From contig JABJCZ010000396.1 in assembly GCA_018668475.1 (NCBI GenBank), positions 1-9,323 of the forward strand: a stretch of DNA of 9,323 nt, in the 5' to 3' direction. Below are positions 1 through 7,810 of the stretch, in pieces. The position numbers and the translations under genes are program-made. The stretch comes from Alphaproteobacteria bacterium. GTDB taxonomy: Bacteria; Pseudomonadota; Alphaproteobacteria; UBA828. Numbering within the stretch: the stretch's first letter is position 1; each line of letters starts with the position of its first letter. A model generated the notes under the pieces. The model did no database searches and was not told where the DNA came from. It saw nothing but the letters and a program-made list of their open reading frames with translations.

Positions 1-1006
1 GCCCTACAACACCGTTGGCGGCATGCTGCATGGGCACGCGCTTGCTTTCCTGGTCGTGTGGCGCGTGGTCGGTTGCAATGGCATCGATGGTGCCGTCCTT
101 CAGGCCGTCAACGATGGCCTGCCGGTTCTCCTCACTGCGCAGGGGCGGCGCCATTTTGGCAAAGGTCCGGTAGTCGCCGACATCGTGGTCGGTCAGCACA
201 AAGTGATGTGGGGCCGCCTCGCAACTCACGCGCAATCCTTGCGCCTTGGCCCGGCGGATTGCAGCGACGCCCTCGGCAGTGGAGATATGGGCAACGTGAT
301 AGAGCCCGCCGGTGAGCTCCACGAGGCGCAAATCCCGATCGATCACAACGATTTCGGATGCTTCCGGGATACCGGGAAGGCCAAGGCGAGTTGCGGTTTC
401 TCCCTCGGCCATGCAGCCGCAGCCGGATAAGGCGCGGTCTTCGGCGTGCTGGCTGACGATCATGCCGAAAGTTTTTGCATAGGCCAACGCGCGGCGCATG
501 ACCTGGCTGTCGGCGATCGGCAGGCCATCGTCGGTAAAGGCCACAGCCCCGGCCTCAGCCAGCATCCCCATCTCGGTCAGCTGCTGGCCCTTTAGTCCTT
601 TGGTCACAGCAGCAAATGGAAACACCTTGACGCTTTTGGCTTCGCGCGCCCGGCGCTGGATAAACTCCACGAGCGCCACGTCATCGACCACCGGGTCAGT
701 GTTCGGCATGCAGCACATTGACGTGACCCCGCCCGCTGCTGCCGCGCGTCCGCCCGTCGCGATTGTCTCCTTGTGCTCGTGGCCGGGCTCCCGCAGGTGA
801 ACATGAATGTCGATCAGGCCCGGTGCCAACGCCTGACCATGACAGTCGATCACTTCGATGCCGTCGGGTATGCCGTCGTTGAACAGTGTCGGGCCGAAGT
901 CAGTAATTTCCCGGCCCGTTGTCAGCAGGGCGCCGGGCGCATCGAGGCCACTTGCCGGGTCGAGCAGCCGGGCGTTGATGTAAGCAATGGGTTGTGTATC
1001 CGGCAT
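1..1006 (-). CDS. pyrC: Dihydroorotase, type I (3' end beyond the window)
   Basis: This enzyme cyclises N-carbamoyl-aspartate to dihydroorotate, the third step of cytoplasmic UMP synthesis. The reading frame is open from the ATG at 1006 to the left edge and gives 335 residues; the family is usually about 430, so roughly the last 90-100 lie outside. The amidohydrolase metal motif DIHVHLREPG covers residues 66-75 (H68, H70). Further expected ligands and catalytic residues are present: the Asp of FTDDG (about 157-161), H187 in QHAED, H240 in VAHIST and D313 in ATDHAPH. The family's substrate-binding MPNTDP motif is at 100-105. All catalytic positions look intact, so this resembles an active enzyme and not the degenerate PyrX-type partner of some ATCases. 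The start lies 4 nt after the pyrB stop, which implies co-transcription and probably translational coupling. The absence of a strong Shine-Dalgarno sequence fits coupling. Confidence 0.95.
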   Translation of the reverse strand, partial: MPDTQPIAYINARLLDPASGLDAPGALLTTGREITDFGPTLFNDGIPDGIEVIDCHGQALAPGLIDIHVHLREPGHEHKETIATGGRAAAAGGVTSMCCMPNTDPVVDDVALVEFIQRRAREAKSVKVFPFAAVTKGLKGQQLTEMGMLAEAGAVAFTDDGLPIADSQVMRRALAYAKTFGMIVSQHAEDRALSGCGCMAEGETATRLGLPGIPEASEIVVIDRDLRLVELTGGLYHVAHISTAEGVAAIRRAKAQGLRVSCEAAPHHFVLTDHDVGDYRTFAKMAPPLRSEENRQAIVDGLKDGTIDAIATDHAPHDQESKRVPMQHAANGVVG

Positions 1007-1010
1007 GCGC

Positions 1011-1970
1011 TCAGTCTTTCGGCGACGGCAGGTTGCGGGCGAGCAGCTCGAGGCAGGCTTGACGCACGGCAACGCCGAATTCCACTTGTTCCAGAATGAC
1101 ACTGCGGGTGATGTCGTCGGCCACCGTACTGTCAATCTCGATGCCGCGGTTCATCGGACCCGGGTGCATGATCATGGCGTCCGATTTGGCGACAGCGAGT
1201 TTCTCGTGGTCGAGCCCCCAGAAGCGGAAGTATTCCCGCGTTGACGGCACGAACGAGCCCTGCATGCGCTCCGTCTGCAACCGCAGCATCATGATCACAT
1301 CACAATTGCGCAGACCCTCCTTCATGTCCGCGTAGACTCGCACGCCCATCTTTTCGATTCCGGTTGGGGTCAGGGTCGGCGGCGCGACCAGGCGTACTTC
1401 GGCGCCCATCATCTTCAGTAGGCGGAGGTTCGAGCGGGCGACACGGCTATGCATCACATCGCCGCAAATGGTGACTACCAGGCCGTCTAAGCGGCCCTTG
1501 CGGCGGCGAATGGTCAGCGCGTCTAACAGCGCCTGAGTGGGGTGCTCGTGGGCGCCGTCGCCGGCATTGATCACCGCACCCCGCACATGGTGGGTCAGCA
1601 AATTGACCGCGCCGGCATTCGGATGGCGCATCACCAGCAGATCAGGATGCATGGCGTTCAGGGTCATCGCCGTATCCACGAGGGTCTCGCCCTTCTTGAT
1701 GGCCGAGGCGGAAACGGAAATGTTGATGGTATCGGCGCCCATGCGCTTGCCAGCGAGCTCAAAGGAAGTGCGTGTGCGCGTAGAGTTTTCGAAAAACAGC
1801 AGCAGCAGCGTGCGCCCGCGCAATGTGTCTGTTTTCTTGTGGGATTGCCGATTGACGGTGATGTAGTGCTCGGAGAGATCGAGGATCGTCGATACGTCGT
1901 CCGGGGACAGATCCTCAACGCCGAGAATATGCCGGTGCGAAAATTGAATAGTGTTGGTATCAGGAGCCAT
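1011..1970 (-). CDS. pyrB: Aspartate carbamoyltransferase catalytic subunit
   Basis: It condenses carbamoyl phosphate with aspartate, the committed step of pyrimidine synthesis in the cytoplasm. With the start at 1970 it is 319 residues, normal for the family. Visible motifs, in order: carbamoyl-phosphate loop [12 protein letters not shown] (60-71); the 80s-loop region [10 protein letters not shown] (87-96); HPTQALLD (143-150); [12 protein letters not shown] (170-181); the aspartate-site LRLQTERM (229-236); [12 protein letters not shown] (269-280). The start is uncertain. In-frame alternatives are an ATG at 1997 and a TTG at 2009 (332 residues), and none has a strong ribosome site. I prefer 1970 because AAAGTGA sits about 5 nt upstream and [10 protein letters not shown] leads directly into the conserved SHRHILG. 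No pyrI-like regulatory gene is visible. Adjacency to pyrC suggests a PyrB-PyrC complex as in the class A ATCases, but that is inference. Confidence 0.96.
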   Translation of the reverse strand: MAPDTNTIQFSHRHILGVEDLSPDDVSTILDLSEHYITVNRQSHKKTDTLRGRTLLLLFFENSTRTRTSFELAGKRMGADTINISVSASAIKKGETLVDTAMTLNAMHPDLLVMRHPNAGAVNLLTHHVRGAVINAGDGAHEHPTQALLDALTIRRRKGRLDGLVVTICGDVMHSRVARSNLRLLKMMGAEVRLVAPPTLTPTGIEKMGVRVYADMKEGLRNCDVIMMLRLQTERMQGSFVPSTREYFRFWGLDHEKLAVAKSDAMIMHPGPMNRGIEIDSTVADDITRSVILEQVEFGVAVRQACLELLARNLPSPKD

Positions 1971-2155
1971 CAAAGTCACTTTATATGCGCGCGCCATGCT
2001 GCCCTGCAAGCAAGCTGGGGCGGGGCGGCGGAAAACCTTGGAAATGGGCGATCTTTTTGGCCTGGCTCAAGATCGGCTCGAACGTGCAGCATGACAACTT
2101 ATCTTCGACTCGGGCCTTTACGTAGCCGGCGCTTTCGCGGCATGGTCCGGCAGCA
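1971..2155. other. Divergent intergenic region between pyrB and the first EamA gene
   Basis: About 185 bases separate the preferred pyrB start from the start of the plus-strand transporter gene, so promoters for both units should lie here. I found no hexamer pair good enough to call on either strand and no small gene with a credible ribosome site. A minus-strand open frame (1981-2166, 61 codons) exists but looks like a chance product of GC-rich DNA. One inverted repeat is listed separately. Confidence 0.5.
2049..2075. repeat. Inverted repeat in the pyrB/EamA divergent region
   Basis: Arms CGATCTT (2049-2055) and AAGATCG (2069-2075) are perfect 7-bp complements around a 13-base spacer. There is no T-run next to either arm, so it is not an ordinary terminator. 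It could be an operator or a hairpin in the pyrB leader. A 7-bp dyad with a flexible spacer is not rare in a region this size, so chance is a real possibility. Confidence 0.35.
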
Positions 2156-3082
2156 ATGACCGACACATCAACATCTCGTGGCGGTGGCGTTGGGCTTTTT
2201 CAAGTTCATGCCCTGACGCTCCTCGCCAATTTTCTGGTTTCCTCATCGTTTCCGGTGGGCAAAGCCATCACACACGGGTTTGAACCTGGCGTGCTGATGC
2301 TGCTGCGCTTTGTTCTTGCGGCGCTTCTCATGGGTGTATTTGTCGCCTGGCGCTATGGATTGGTTTGGCCGGGTTGGCGTAGCATCGGCCGTTACGCCAT
2401 CGTTGGTGCCATGCCGGTCGGCTTCTTCTGGTGCATGTTTGAAGCGCTGCGCCATACCAGCGCGCTCAACACTAGTGCATTTTTCACGACCGTTCCCGGA
2501 ATCACTGCGATTGTTGCCGCCGTCTTTATCGGTGAACGCCTTGGCTGGCATCGGCTCGTAGCGCTCTTTGTCGGTATGACCGGCGCACTTTGGGTTGTCT
2601 TTCGCGGGGACCCGGAGCGCCTCATCGCCTTTGATCTCAATTATGGCGATATTCTTTTTCTCTGCGGGTGCCTGTTTTTTGGCGTCTATGGCGTGCTTGT
2701 CAAACATTTGCACCGGGGTGAACCAACAGCCGTCATGACCTTTTGGGTGCTGGTGATCGCTGCCGTACTGTACCTCGCAATTGCCGCGAAGGACCTGGGA
2801 GCGGCGGACTGGGGCGCTGCCGGTATCGAGGTATACGGTGGCATCGCATATCTCGCGCTGGTCACCACCGTCATCACCTTTTTTCTGTTCCAGTATGCGA
2901 CGCCTCGCATCGGGCCAACGCGGGTGCAGGCGTACAGCTATTTCATTCCGGGATTCGTGTTGCTGACCCAATGGGCGCTCGGTAATGGCTTTCCGCCGCT
3001 AATGACGCTGCCAGGCATCGGGCTCGTGCTGGTCGCAAGCTATTTCGTGCAAAGAGGCACCGGGCGTCCCAAAGACGCATGA
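2156..3082 (+). CDS. EamA/DMT-family membrane transporter, first of a tandem pair
   Basis: This is a 308-residue integral inner-membrane protein with about ten hydrophobic segments (roughly 15-36, 45-65, 78-97, 104-126, 132-149, 164-183, 191-211, 227-247, 258-276 and 283-299). That is the drug/metabolite transporter plan of two five-helix EamA repeats. Early in the first repeat FPVGK (32-36) and an LRF motif (50-52) are typical of the family; ERLG (127-130) lies at the loop before helix 5. It probably exports or takes up a small metabolite, but the substrate cannot be read from the sequence. The ATG at 2156 is the first available start, with no obvious Shine-Dalgarno sequence. Its stop overlaps the start of the next gene by 4 nt, and that gene is a clear paralogue sharing FRGDPERLIA (here 149-158), LNYGD, HRGEP, VITFFL, RVQAY and MTLPGI. 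The family call is secure; the function is not. Confidence 0.9.
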   Translation: MTDTSTSRGGGVGLFQVHALTLLANFLVSSSFPVGKAITHGFEPGVLMLLRFVLAALLMGVFVAWRYGLVWPGWRSIGRYAIVGAMPVGFFWCMFEALRHTSALNTSAFFTTVPGITAIVAAVFIGERLGWHRLVALFVGMTGALWVVFRGDPERLIAFDLNYGDILFLCGCLFFGVYGVLVKHLHRGEPTAVMTFWVLVIAAVLYLAIAAKDLGAADWGAAGIEVYGGIAYLALVTTVITFFLFQYATPRIGPTRVQAYSYFIPGFVLLTQWALGNGFPPLMTLPGIGLVLVASYFVQRGTGRPKDA

Positions 3083-4035
3083 GCCTGTCGAGCGGTACAC
3101 CTTCCGGCGCGGAGAATACATTGTCAGGGCGGGAGCGCGCCTCAGCTCACGGGCTGGCCATCTTCGCCATGGTGTTGATCGCGACCACGTTTCCCATCGG
3201 CGACGTGATTGCCGGCACCGGCGATACCGCAGTGCTCATGTTCATTCGCTTTGCGATGGCATCAATCATGTTTGCCCCAATCGTTGCCTGGCGCCATGGC
3301 CTGACCTGGCCGGGCTGGCGTGCCATGGCGCGCTACAGCGTTGTTTCTGGCACAGCGGCGATTTTCTTCTGGACCATGCTGGAATCGTTGAAAACGACGG
3401 ACAGTCTTAATTCCAGCGCCATTTCAACGACGATACCTGTGTTCACCGCCATTTTTGCGGCGCTGCTGGTGCGCGAGCGCATGGGACGGATGCGTTTGGC
3501 TGCGCTGGGCCTTGGCCTGCTCGGCGCGTTGTGGATCATTTTTCGCGGTGATCCAGAGCGCCTGATTGCGTTGCAACTGAACTATGGCGATGTTCTGTTT
3601 TTTCCGGGGTGCATTGCCATGGGCCTGTATGCGGGCTTGATCCGCAAGATGCATCGTGGCGAGCCGGTAATGGTCATGAGCTTCTGGTTCACGGTGTTGA
3701 CCGCCTTCTGGCTGCTGGTGATTGCCAATACCAAAATCGCTTCTATCGACTGGGCAATGGTTGACGGGTCCGTTCTGGGCAGCCTGGCCTGGCTCGCAAT
3801 CGGCCCCAGTGTCATTACTTTCTTCCTTGTTCAGCAGACGACCCTCAAGATTGGCGCAACGCGGGTGCAGGCATACACGTATCTGATCCCGGCAATTGTA
3901 TTGCTGATGGACTGGGCCATCGGGCGCGGGCTGCCAACGCTCATGACCCTGCCGGGCATTGCAATCGTTGTTGGCGCCAGTCTGCTGATCCAGCGCGGCT
4001 CGATCTATGAGGGAAGTCGCACGTTCGCAAGGTGA
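3079..4035 (+). CDS. EamA/DMT-family membrane transporter, second of a tandem pair
   Basis: The product has 318 residues and the same ten-helix, two-EamA-repeat plan as its upstream neighbour, to which it is homologous along essentially the whole length. Shared blocks include VAWRHGL/VAWRYGL, TWPGWR/VWPGWR, FRGDPERLIA (155-164), LNYGD (167-171), HRGEP (192-196), VITFFL (245-250), TRVQAY (261-266), MTLPGI and IQRG. The N-terminus carries an extra polar stretch of about 24 residues before helix 1. The start ATG overlaps the previous stop as ATGA, so the pair is very likely translated together. This suggests either two specificities or a paired transporter. The last ten or so codons (after IQRG, ending in TFAR) are polar and overlap the 3' end of the convergent ruvX. 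The substrate is unknown. Confidence 0.9.
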   Translation: MSLSSGTPSGAENTLSGRERASAHGLAIFAMVLIATTFPIGDVIAGTGDTAVLMFIRFAMASIMFAPIVAWRHGLTWPGWRAMARYSVVSGTAAIFFWTMLESLKTTDSLNSSAISTTIPVFTAIFAALLVRERMGRMRLAALGLGLLGALWIIFRGDPERLIALQLNYGDVLFFPGCIAMGLYAGLIRKMHRGEPVMVMSFWFTVLTAFWLLVIANTKIASIDWAMVDGSVLGSLAWLAIGPSVITFFLVQQTTLKIGATRVQAYTYLIPAIVLLMDWAIGRGLPTLMTLPGIAIVVGASLLIQRGSIYEGSRTFAR

Positions 4036-4481
4036 TCAAGGGCGCCTTGCAGGATGAACGTTGCCGCGAGCTTGTCCACAACTTCGCCGCGCCGTTTGCG
4101 GGTCATGTCGGCTTCAAGCAGGGTTCGTTCCACGGCCACCGTTGACAGCCGCTCATCCCACATTGCGATCGGTTGATCGATAATGCCCGACAGATTAATG
4201 GCGAAATCGCGGGCGGACTGCGCAGCCGGCCCAACGCTGCCATCCATGTTGAGCGGTAGGCCAATGACAAGGGCGCCTATGCCTTCTGTGCCAATGATGT
4301 CCTTCAGCTCATTCGCGTTTGCCGTAAACTTTGCGCGCTTGAGGGTTTTAAAGGGGCTGGCAATCGACCGCCCGACGTCCGACAACGCCAGCCCGATCGT
4401 CTTTGAGCCCAGATCAAGCCCCAGAATCCGGAGCTCGCCGGTGATCTCGTCACCAATTTCCGCCATGTTGCGGATAGCCAT
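4005..4481 (-). CDS. ruvX: RuvX/YqgF family, RNase H-fold putative Holliday junction resolvase / rRNA-maturation nuclease
   Basis: With the start at 4481 the product has 158 residues, about the family's usual size. It shows the RNase H-like fold signatures: LGLDLGSKTIGLALSD (20-35) with the putative catalytic Asp23; VIGLPLNMDGSVGP (72-85); DERLSTVAVE (109-118) with Glu110; and the C-terminal VDKLAATFILQ (135-145) carrying the conserved Asp136. Family members are annotated as Holliday-junction resolvase-like, and in E. coli YqgF is linked to 16S rRNA 5' processing; which applies here is not visible. The frame stays open far upstream into gatC and gatA, but that extension is antisense coding noise. 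The choice between the ATGs at 4481 and 4466 is uncertain, as neither has a good ribosome site. The gene is divergent from gatC, and its last 31 bases overlap the convergent EamA gene. Confidence 0.92.
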   Translation of the reverse strand: MAIRNMAEIGDEITGELRILGLDLGSKTIGLALSDVGRSIASPFKTLKRAKFTANANELKDIIGTEGIGALVIGLPLNMDGSVGPAAQSARDFAINLSGIIDQPIAMWDERLSTVAVERTLLEADMTRKRRGEVVDKLAATFILQGALDHLANVRLPS

Positions 4482-4547
4482 GCCGGATGATACTTTCGCC
4501 GCCGCCGGATCAGGCCAAATTTCGAGCCGGATCGGGCTGTGTTTTTC
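4482..4547. repeat. Three GCCGGAT motifs at an exact 22-bp period, ruvX/gatC intergenic region
   Basis: GCCGGAT begins at 4482, 4504 and 4526, so the three copies are exactly 22 bp apart, close to two helical turns. The second and third copies extend to GCCGGATC and share a following GGC and a TTT at equal offsets, giving a degenerate 22-bp direct repeat. The period is not a multiple of three, so it is not a protein repeat. The array lies immediately upstream of the chosen ruvX start and 41-106 bp upstream of the gatC start. It could be a phased protein-binding array; a chance run in GC-rich sequence is also possible. Confidence 0.45.
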
Positions 4548-4573
4548 ATGACAATTACCGGGCGAAACTGACA

Positions 4574-4599
4574 CATGCCAATTGATCATGGCAATTGAT
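4574..4599 (+). repeat. 13-bp tandem duplication spanning the gatC start codon
   Basis: CATGCCAATTGAT (4574-4586) is followed directly by CATGGCAATTGAT (4587-4599), 12 of 13 bases identical. Both copies carry an ATG. The second (4588) is in the gatC frame; the first (4575) is 13 nt away and reads only seven codons, MPIDHGN, to a TGA at 4596-4598 that lies inside gatC. The duplication therefore created a spare initiation codon out of frame, or a minimal upstream frame overlapping the gatC start. Neither ATG has a clear Shine-Dalgarno sequence. Confidence 0.6.
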
Positions 4600-4875
4600 A
4601 AAGCCACCGTCCTGCGGATCGCCGGCCTGGCGCATATTGAGGTTGAAGAAAGTGCGCTTGAAGGCATGGCTGAGGAGCTGAACGGCATCCTCGCGTGGAT
4701 CGAGCAGCTCAACGAGGTCGATACCGACGGTGTGGAGCCGATGTCCAGCGTGGTCGATATGACGCTGCCGCAGCGCGACGACGAGGCTAACGACGTGGCA
4801 ACGCGTGATGACTTGTTGGCTAATGCGCCGGAGACTGAAGGGGGCTTCTTTGTCGTGCCCAAGGTGGTGGAATGA
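4588..4875 (+). CDS. gatC: Asp-tRNA(Asn)/Glu-tRNA(Gln) amidotransferase subunit C
   Basis: The product is 95 residues, the normal size of GatC, the small subunit that wraps around GatA and GatB and stabilises the amidotransferase. The family pattern is clear: an N-terminal helix with [12 protein letters not shown], then [25 protein letters not shown], and the C-terminal [20 protein letters not shown] (76-95). The start is taken as the ATG at 4588; a TTG two codons upstream would add only two residues. No good ribosome site precedes it, and the start lies inside a 13-bp tandem duplication. The gene heads the gatC-gatA-gatB operon, and its stop overlaps the gatA start by 4 nt (4872-4875). It is divergent from ruvX. 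Confidence 0.96.
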   Translation: MAIDKATVLRIAGLAHIEVEESALEGMAEELNGILAWIEQLNEVDTDGVEPMSSVVDMTLPQRDDEANDVATRDDLLANAPETEGGFFVVPKVVE

Positions 4876-6359
4876 GCAATCTTACCGATCTCACCATTGC
4901 TAGGGCACAGGCCGGTCTTGCGCAGGGCGATTTCTCTGCGCGCGAGCTGACGGACGCTTACGCCACAGCGGTAGAAGCCGGGCGCGAACTCAACAGTTTT
5001 GTCGCCGAAACGCTGGATGCTGCCCGTGACCAGGCCGACGCCTCTGATAGACGCCTGAAGGATGGCGAGGCGGGTTTGCTGGAAGGCGTGCCGCTTGCCA
5101 TCAAGGATTTGTTCTGCACCAAGGGCGTCCATTCGGCAGCGTGTTCGCACATTCTGAACGGCTTCAAGCCACCTTATGAATCGAGCGTAACAGCCAACCT
5201 CTGGCAGGCTGGCGCGGTGATGCTCGGCAAGGCCAATATGGATGAGTTCGCCATGGGCTCATCAAACATGACCAGCTATTACGGTGCCGTGGTTAACCCG
5301 TGGCGGCGCGAGGGCGACAGCCGACCATTGGTGCCGGGGGGAAGCTCCGGTGGCTCAGCGGCGGCAGTCGCTGCGCATATGGCGGTGGCCGCGACAGGCA
5401 CCGATACCGGTGGTTCAATTCGTCAGCCGGCAGCCTTTTGTGGCGTCGTCGGCATGAAGCCGACGTATGGCCGCTGCTCGCGCTGGGGAATTATCGCCTT
5501 TGCGTCATCGCTGGATCAAGCAGGCCCGATCACCCGCACCGTGGAAGACTCGGCCATCATGCTGCGCGCCATGTCAGGCTACGATGCGAAGGATTCCACG
5601 TCGGTCAACACGCCTGTGCCGAATTACGCGGCGGCTCTGGGCGGTGGCGTCAAGGGATTGCGGGTTGGTGTGCCGGCCGAGTATCGGCTGGATAACATGC
5701 CGGCCGAAATCGAGGTGCTCTGGCAAAAAGGGATCGACTGGTTCCGCGACGGTGGGGCCGAGATCGTCGATATTTCGCTGCCGCATACGAAATATGCTCT
5801 GCCCACTTATTATATTGTCGCGCCGGCTGAGGCCTCGTCCAACCTGGCGCGCTACGACGGTATTCGATTTGGCCTGCGGGAGCCTGGTGCGGATCTAAGA
5901 GAGACTTACTGCAAAAGCCGTGCCGAGGGGTTTGGCGCGGAGGTACGCCAGCGCATTCTCATCGGCACCTATGTGCTTTCGGCCGGTTATTACGATGCCT
6001 ATTACCTCAAGGCGCAGCGGGTTCGTGCGCGCATCGCCGAAGATTTTTCGAAAGCCTATGAGAAGGTTGATGTGATCCTCACGCCGACCGCGCCATCAGC
6101 TGCATTTGCCGCCGGCGAAAAGATGGACGATCCCATCGCCATGTATCTGAACGACGTCTTTACCGTGCCGGCCAGCCTGGCCGGTCTGCCGGCGATCTCG
6201 GTTCCGGCGGGCCTGGACGATGGCGGCCTGCCGCTCGGATTACAGCTTATCGGTAAGCCGTTTGATGAAGAGACGGTGCTGCGCGCCGGTGGATTTATGG
6301 AGGACGCGGCGAACTTCATGGCGCAGCCCCAGTGGCTGACCGAAGGAGCGGCGTCATGA
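4872..6359 (+). CDS. gatA: Asp-tRNA(Asn)/Glu-tRNA(Gln) amidotransferase subunit A (glutaminase)
   Basis: This 495-residue amidase-signature enzyme releases ammonia from glutamine and passes it to GatB for amidation of mischarged Glu-tRNA(Gln) (and possibly Asp-tRNA(Asn)). The Ser-cisSer-Lys triad is visible: Lys78 in LAIKDL, Ser158 in [12 protein letters not shown] (154-165), and nucleophile Ser182 in [15 protein letters not shown] (177-191). The 24-residue gap between the two serines matches characterised GatA proteins. [10 protein letters not shown] (123-132), the later MKPTYGR, and the C-terminal PTAPSAAF and [13 protein letters not shown] (435-447) also match. Length is normal and there is no sign of damage. 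The start at 4872 overlaps the gatC stop in ATGA. AAGGTGG (4861-4867) could serve as a ribosome site at short spacing, so translational coupling is likely. Confidence 0.98.
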   Translation: MSNLTDLTIARAQAGLAQGDFSARELTDAYATAVEAGRELNSFVAETLDAARDQADASDRRLKDGEAGLLEGVPLAIKDLFCTKGVHSAACSHILNGFKPPYESSVTANLWQAGAVMLGKANMDEFAMGSSNMTSYYGAVVNPWRREGDSRPLVPGGSSGGSAAAVAAHMAVAATGTDTGGSIRQPAAFCGVVGMKPTYGRCSRWGIIAFASSLDQAGPITRTVEDSAIMLRAMSGYDAKDSTSVNTPVPNYAAALGGGVKGLRVGVPAEYRLDNMPAEIEVLWQKGIDWFRDGGAEIVDISLPHTKYALPTYYIVAPAEASSNLARYDGIRFGLREPGADLRETYCKSRAEGFGAEVRQRILIGTYVLSAGYYDAYYLKAQRVRARIAEDFSKAYEKVDVILTPTAPSAAFAAGEKMDDPIAMYLNDVFTVPASLAGLPAISVPAGLDDGGLPLGLQLIGKPFDEETVLRAGGFMEDAANFMAQPQWLTEGAAS

Positions 6360-7810
6360 GCGGGATCATTCACGGAGAGACCGGTGATTTCGAGATGGTC
6401 ATCGGGCTTGAGGTGCACGCTCAAGTCGCCTCACGGGCCAAGCTGTTCTCGGGTGCGCCGACCGAATTTGGCGCGGAGCCCAATACGCAAGTGAGCCTGG
6501 TCGATGCCGGTATGCCCGGCATGTTGCCGGTGATCAACAAGGTGTGTGTCGAGCAAGCGGTGCGCACTGGCCTTGCACTCAATTCGAAAATTAATCTGCG
6601 GTCCATTTTTGATCGCAAGAACTATTTCTATCCGGATCTGCCTTGCGGCTATCAGATTTCGCAGTATCTCAATCCCGTGGTTGGCGAGGGTGAAATCGAG
6701 ATTGACCTGGCTGATGGTTCCAGCCGGACCATTGGGATCGAGCGACTGCATCTTGAGATTGACGCCGGCAAGAGCGTCCATGACATTCGCCCCGACGCGA
6801 CCCATGTGGATCTCAATCGCTCGGGCATTGCGTTGATGGAGATCGTCTCGAAGCCTGACATGTTTACGCCGGAAGAAGCGGGCGCTTATGTGCGGAAAAT
6901 TCGTGCCATCGTGCGCTACGTCGGCAGTTGCGACGGCAACATGGACCAAGGCTCATTGCGATGCGATGTCAACGTGTCCGTGCGCCGGGCCGGCGAGCCG
7001 TTGGGCACCCGCTGCGAGATTAAGAATGTGAATTCAGTTCGCTTTGTCATGCGGGCGATTGAGTACGAAGCCGCGCGCCAGGTTGAGGTGATCGAGGACG
7101 GCGGCACGATTGATCAGGAGACCCGCCTGTTTGATTCGGCGCGGGGTGAAACCCGCTCCATGCGCTCGAAGGAAGAGGCGCATGACTATCGTTATTTCCC
7201 GGACCCTGACCTGTTGCCTCTTGAATTTGAGCAAAGCTGGGTGGATGAACTCGCGGCGTCGTTGCCGGAACTACCGGACGCTCGCAAGGCGCGTTTCATG
7301 GCGGATTTTGGGCTTAAGCCCTATGACGCCGGCGTGCTGGTTGGCGATCAGGATTTTGCCGGATTTTTCGAGGCCGTGGCCGACGGGCGTGATGGCAAAC
7401 TGGCGGCCAACTGGGTAACCGGTGAATTGTTCGGTGCGCTCAACAAGGTGGGCAAGAGCATCACGGAATCGCCGGTCACCGCCGCGCAGGTCGGCACATT
7501 GATTGACCGGGTTAGCGACGGCACCCTGTCTGTTCGACTGGCCAAGGAAGTCTTTGAGTTCATGTTCGAGTCTGGCCGCGATGCTGACGACCTCATTGAG
7601 GAAAAGGGCCTCAAGCAGGTCACTGATAGCGGCGCTATCGAGGCGGTGATCGATCAGGTGATGACGGACAACCCGGAAAAGGTCGAGGAGTACCGCGCCG
7701 GGCGCGACAAGCTGATGGGATGGTTTGTTGGCCAGGTGATGAAAGCGAGCCAGGGCAAGGCAAACCCGGCGGCCGTCAACAAGGCACTCAGCGAAAAGTT
7801 GAAGGGCTAG
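6356..7810 (+). CDS. gatB: Asp-tRNA(Asn)/Glu-tRNA(Gln) amidotransferase subunit B (kinase/transamidase)
   Basis: GatB activates the side-chain carboxylate of the mischarged aminoacyl-tRNA with ATP and amidates it with ammonia from GatA. The product has 484 residues, normal length. Seen in order: VIGLEVHAQ (15-23), whose Glu19 and His21 are in the metal-binding motif; [18 protein letters not shown] (86-103); [12 protein letters not shown] (132-143); [18 protein letters not shown] (151-168); [19 protein letters not shown] (190-208); EIKNVNSV (221-228); and [15 protein letters not shown] (275-289). The helical GatB/YqeY tRNA-binding domain follows from about 335 to the end. The start at 6356 is chosen over an in-frame upstream candidate (6332) because it overlaps the gatA stop as ATGA and has AAGGAG (6343-6348) seven nt before it. 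Its TAG stop shares CTAG with the stop of the convergent cupin gene. Confidence 0.98.
   Translation: MSGIIHGETGDFEMVIGLEVHAQVASRAKLFSGAPTEFGAEPNTQVSLVDAGMPGMLPVINKVCVEQAVRTGLALNSKINLRSIFDRKNYFYPDLPCGYQISQYLNPVVGEGEIEIDLADGSSRTIGIERLHLEIDAGKSVHDIRPDATHVDLNRSGIALMEIVSKPDMFTPEEAGAYVRKIRAIVRYVGSCDGNMDQGSLRCDVNVSVRRAGEPLGTRCEIKNVNSVRFVMRAIEYEAARQVEVIEDGGTIDQETRLFDSARGETRSMRSKEEAHDYRYFPDPDLLPLEFEQSWVDELAASLPELPDARKARFMADFGLKPYDAGVLVGDQDFAGFFEAVADGRDGKLAANWVTGELFGALNKVGKSITESPVTAAQVGTLIDRVSDGTLSVRLAKEVFEFMFESGRDADDLIEEKGLKQVTDSGAIEAVIDQVMTDNPEKVEEYRAGRDKLMGWFVGQVMKASQGKANPAAVNKALSEKLKG

Noticed and set aside
1542..2159. 205-codon plus-strand open frame opposite pyrB and into the intergenic region
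   Set aside because: Mostly antisense to conserved pyrB codons, with no recognisable domain.
1981..2166. 61-codon minus-strand frame upstream of pyrB as a possible leader peptide
   Set aside because: No codon bias, no ribosome site, and no attenuator structure with a T-run following it.
2243..2971. 242-codon minus-strand open frame opposite the first transporter
   Set aside because: Its strongly hydrophilic composition is the expected complement of hydrophobic helix codons; no ribosome site or family motif.
4482..5150. Long minus-strand open frame extending ruvX to 381 codons across gatC and gatA
   Set aside because: Antisense to two highly conserved genes. The RuvX fold begins near 4430, and 158 residues is the family's normal size.
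7625..7639. Perfect dyad GATAGC-GGC-GCTATC
   Set aside because: Lies inside gatB codons in the tRNA-binding domain, with no T-run; probably a coding coincidence.
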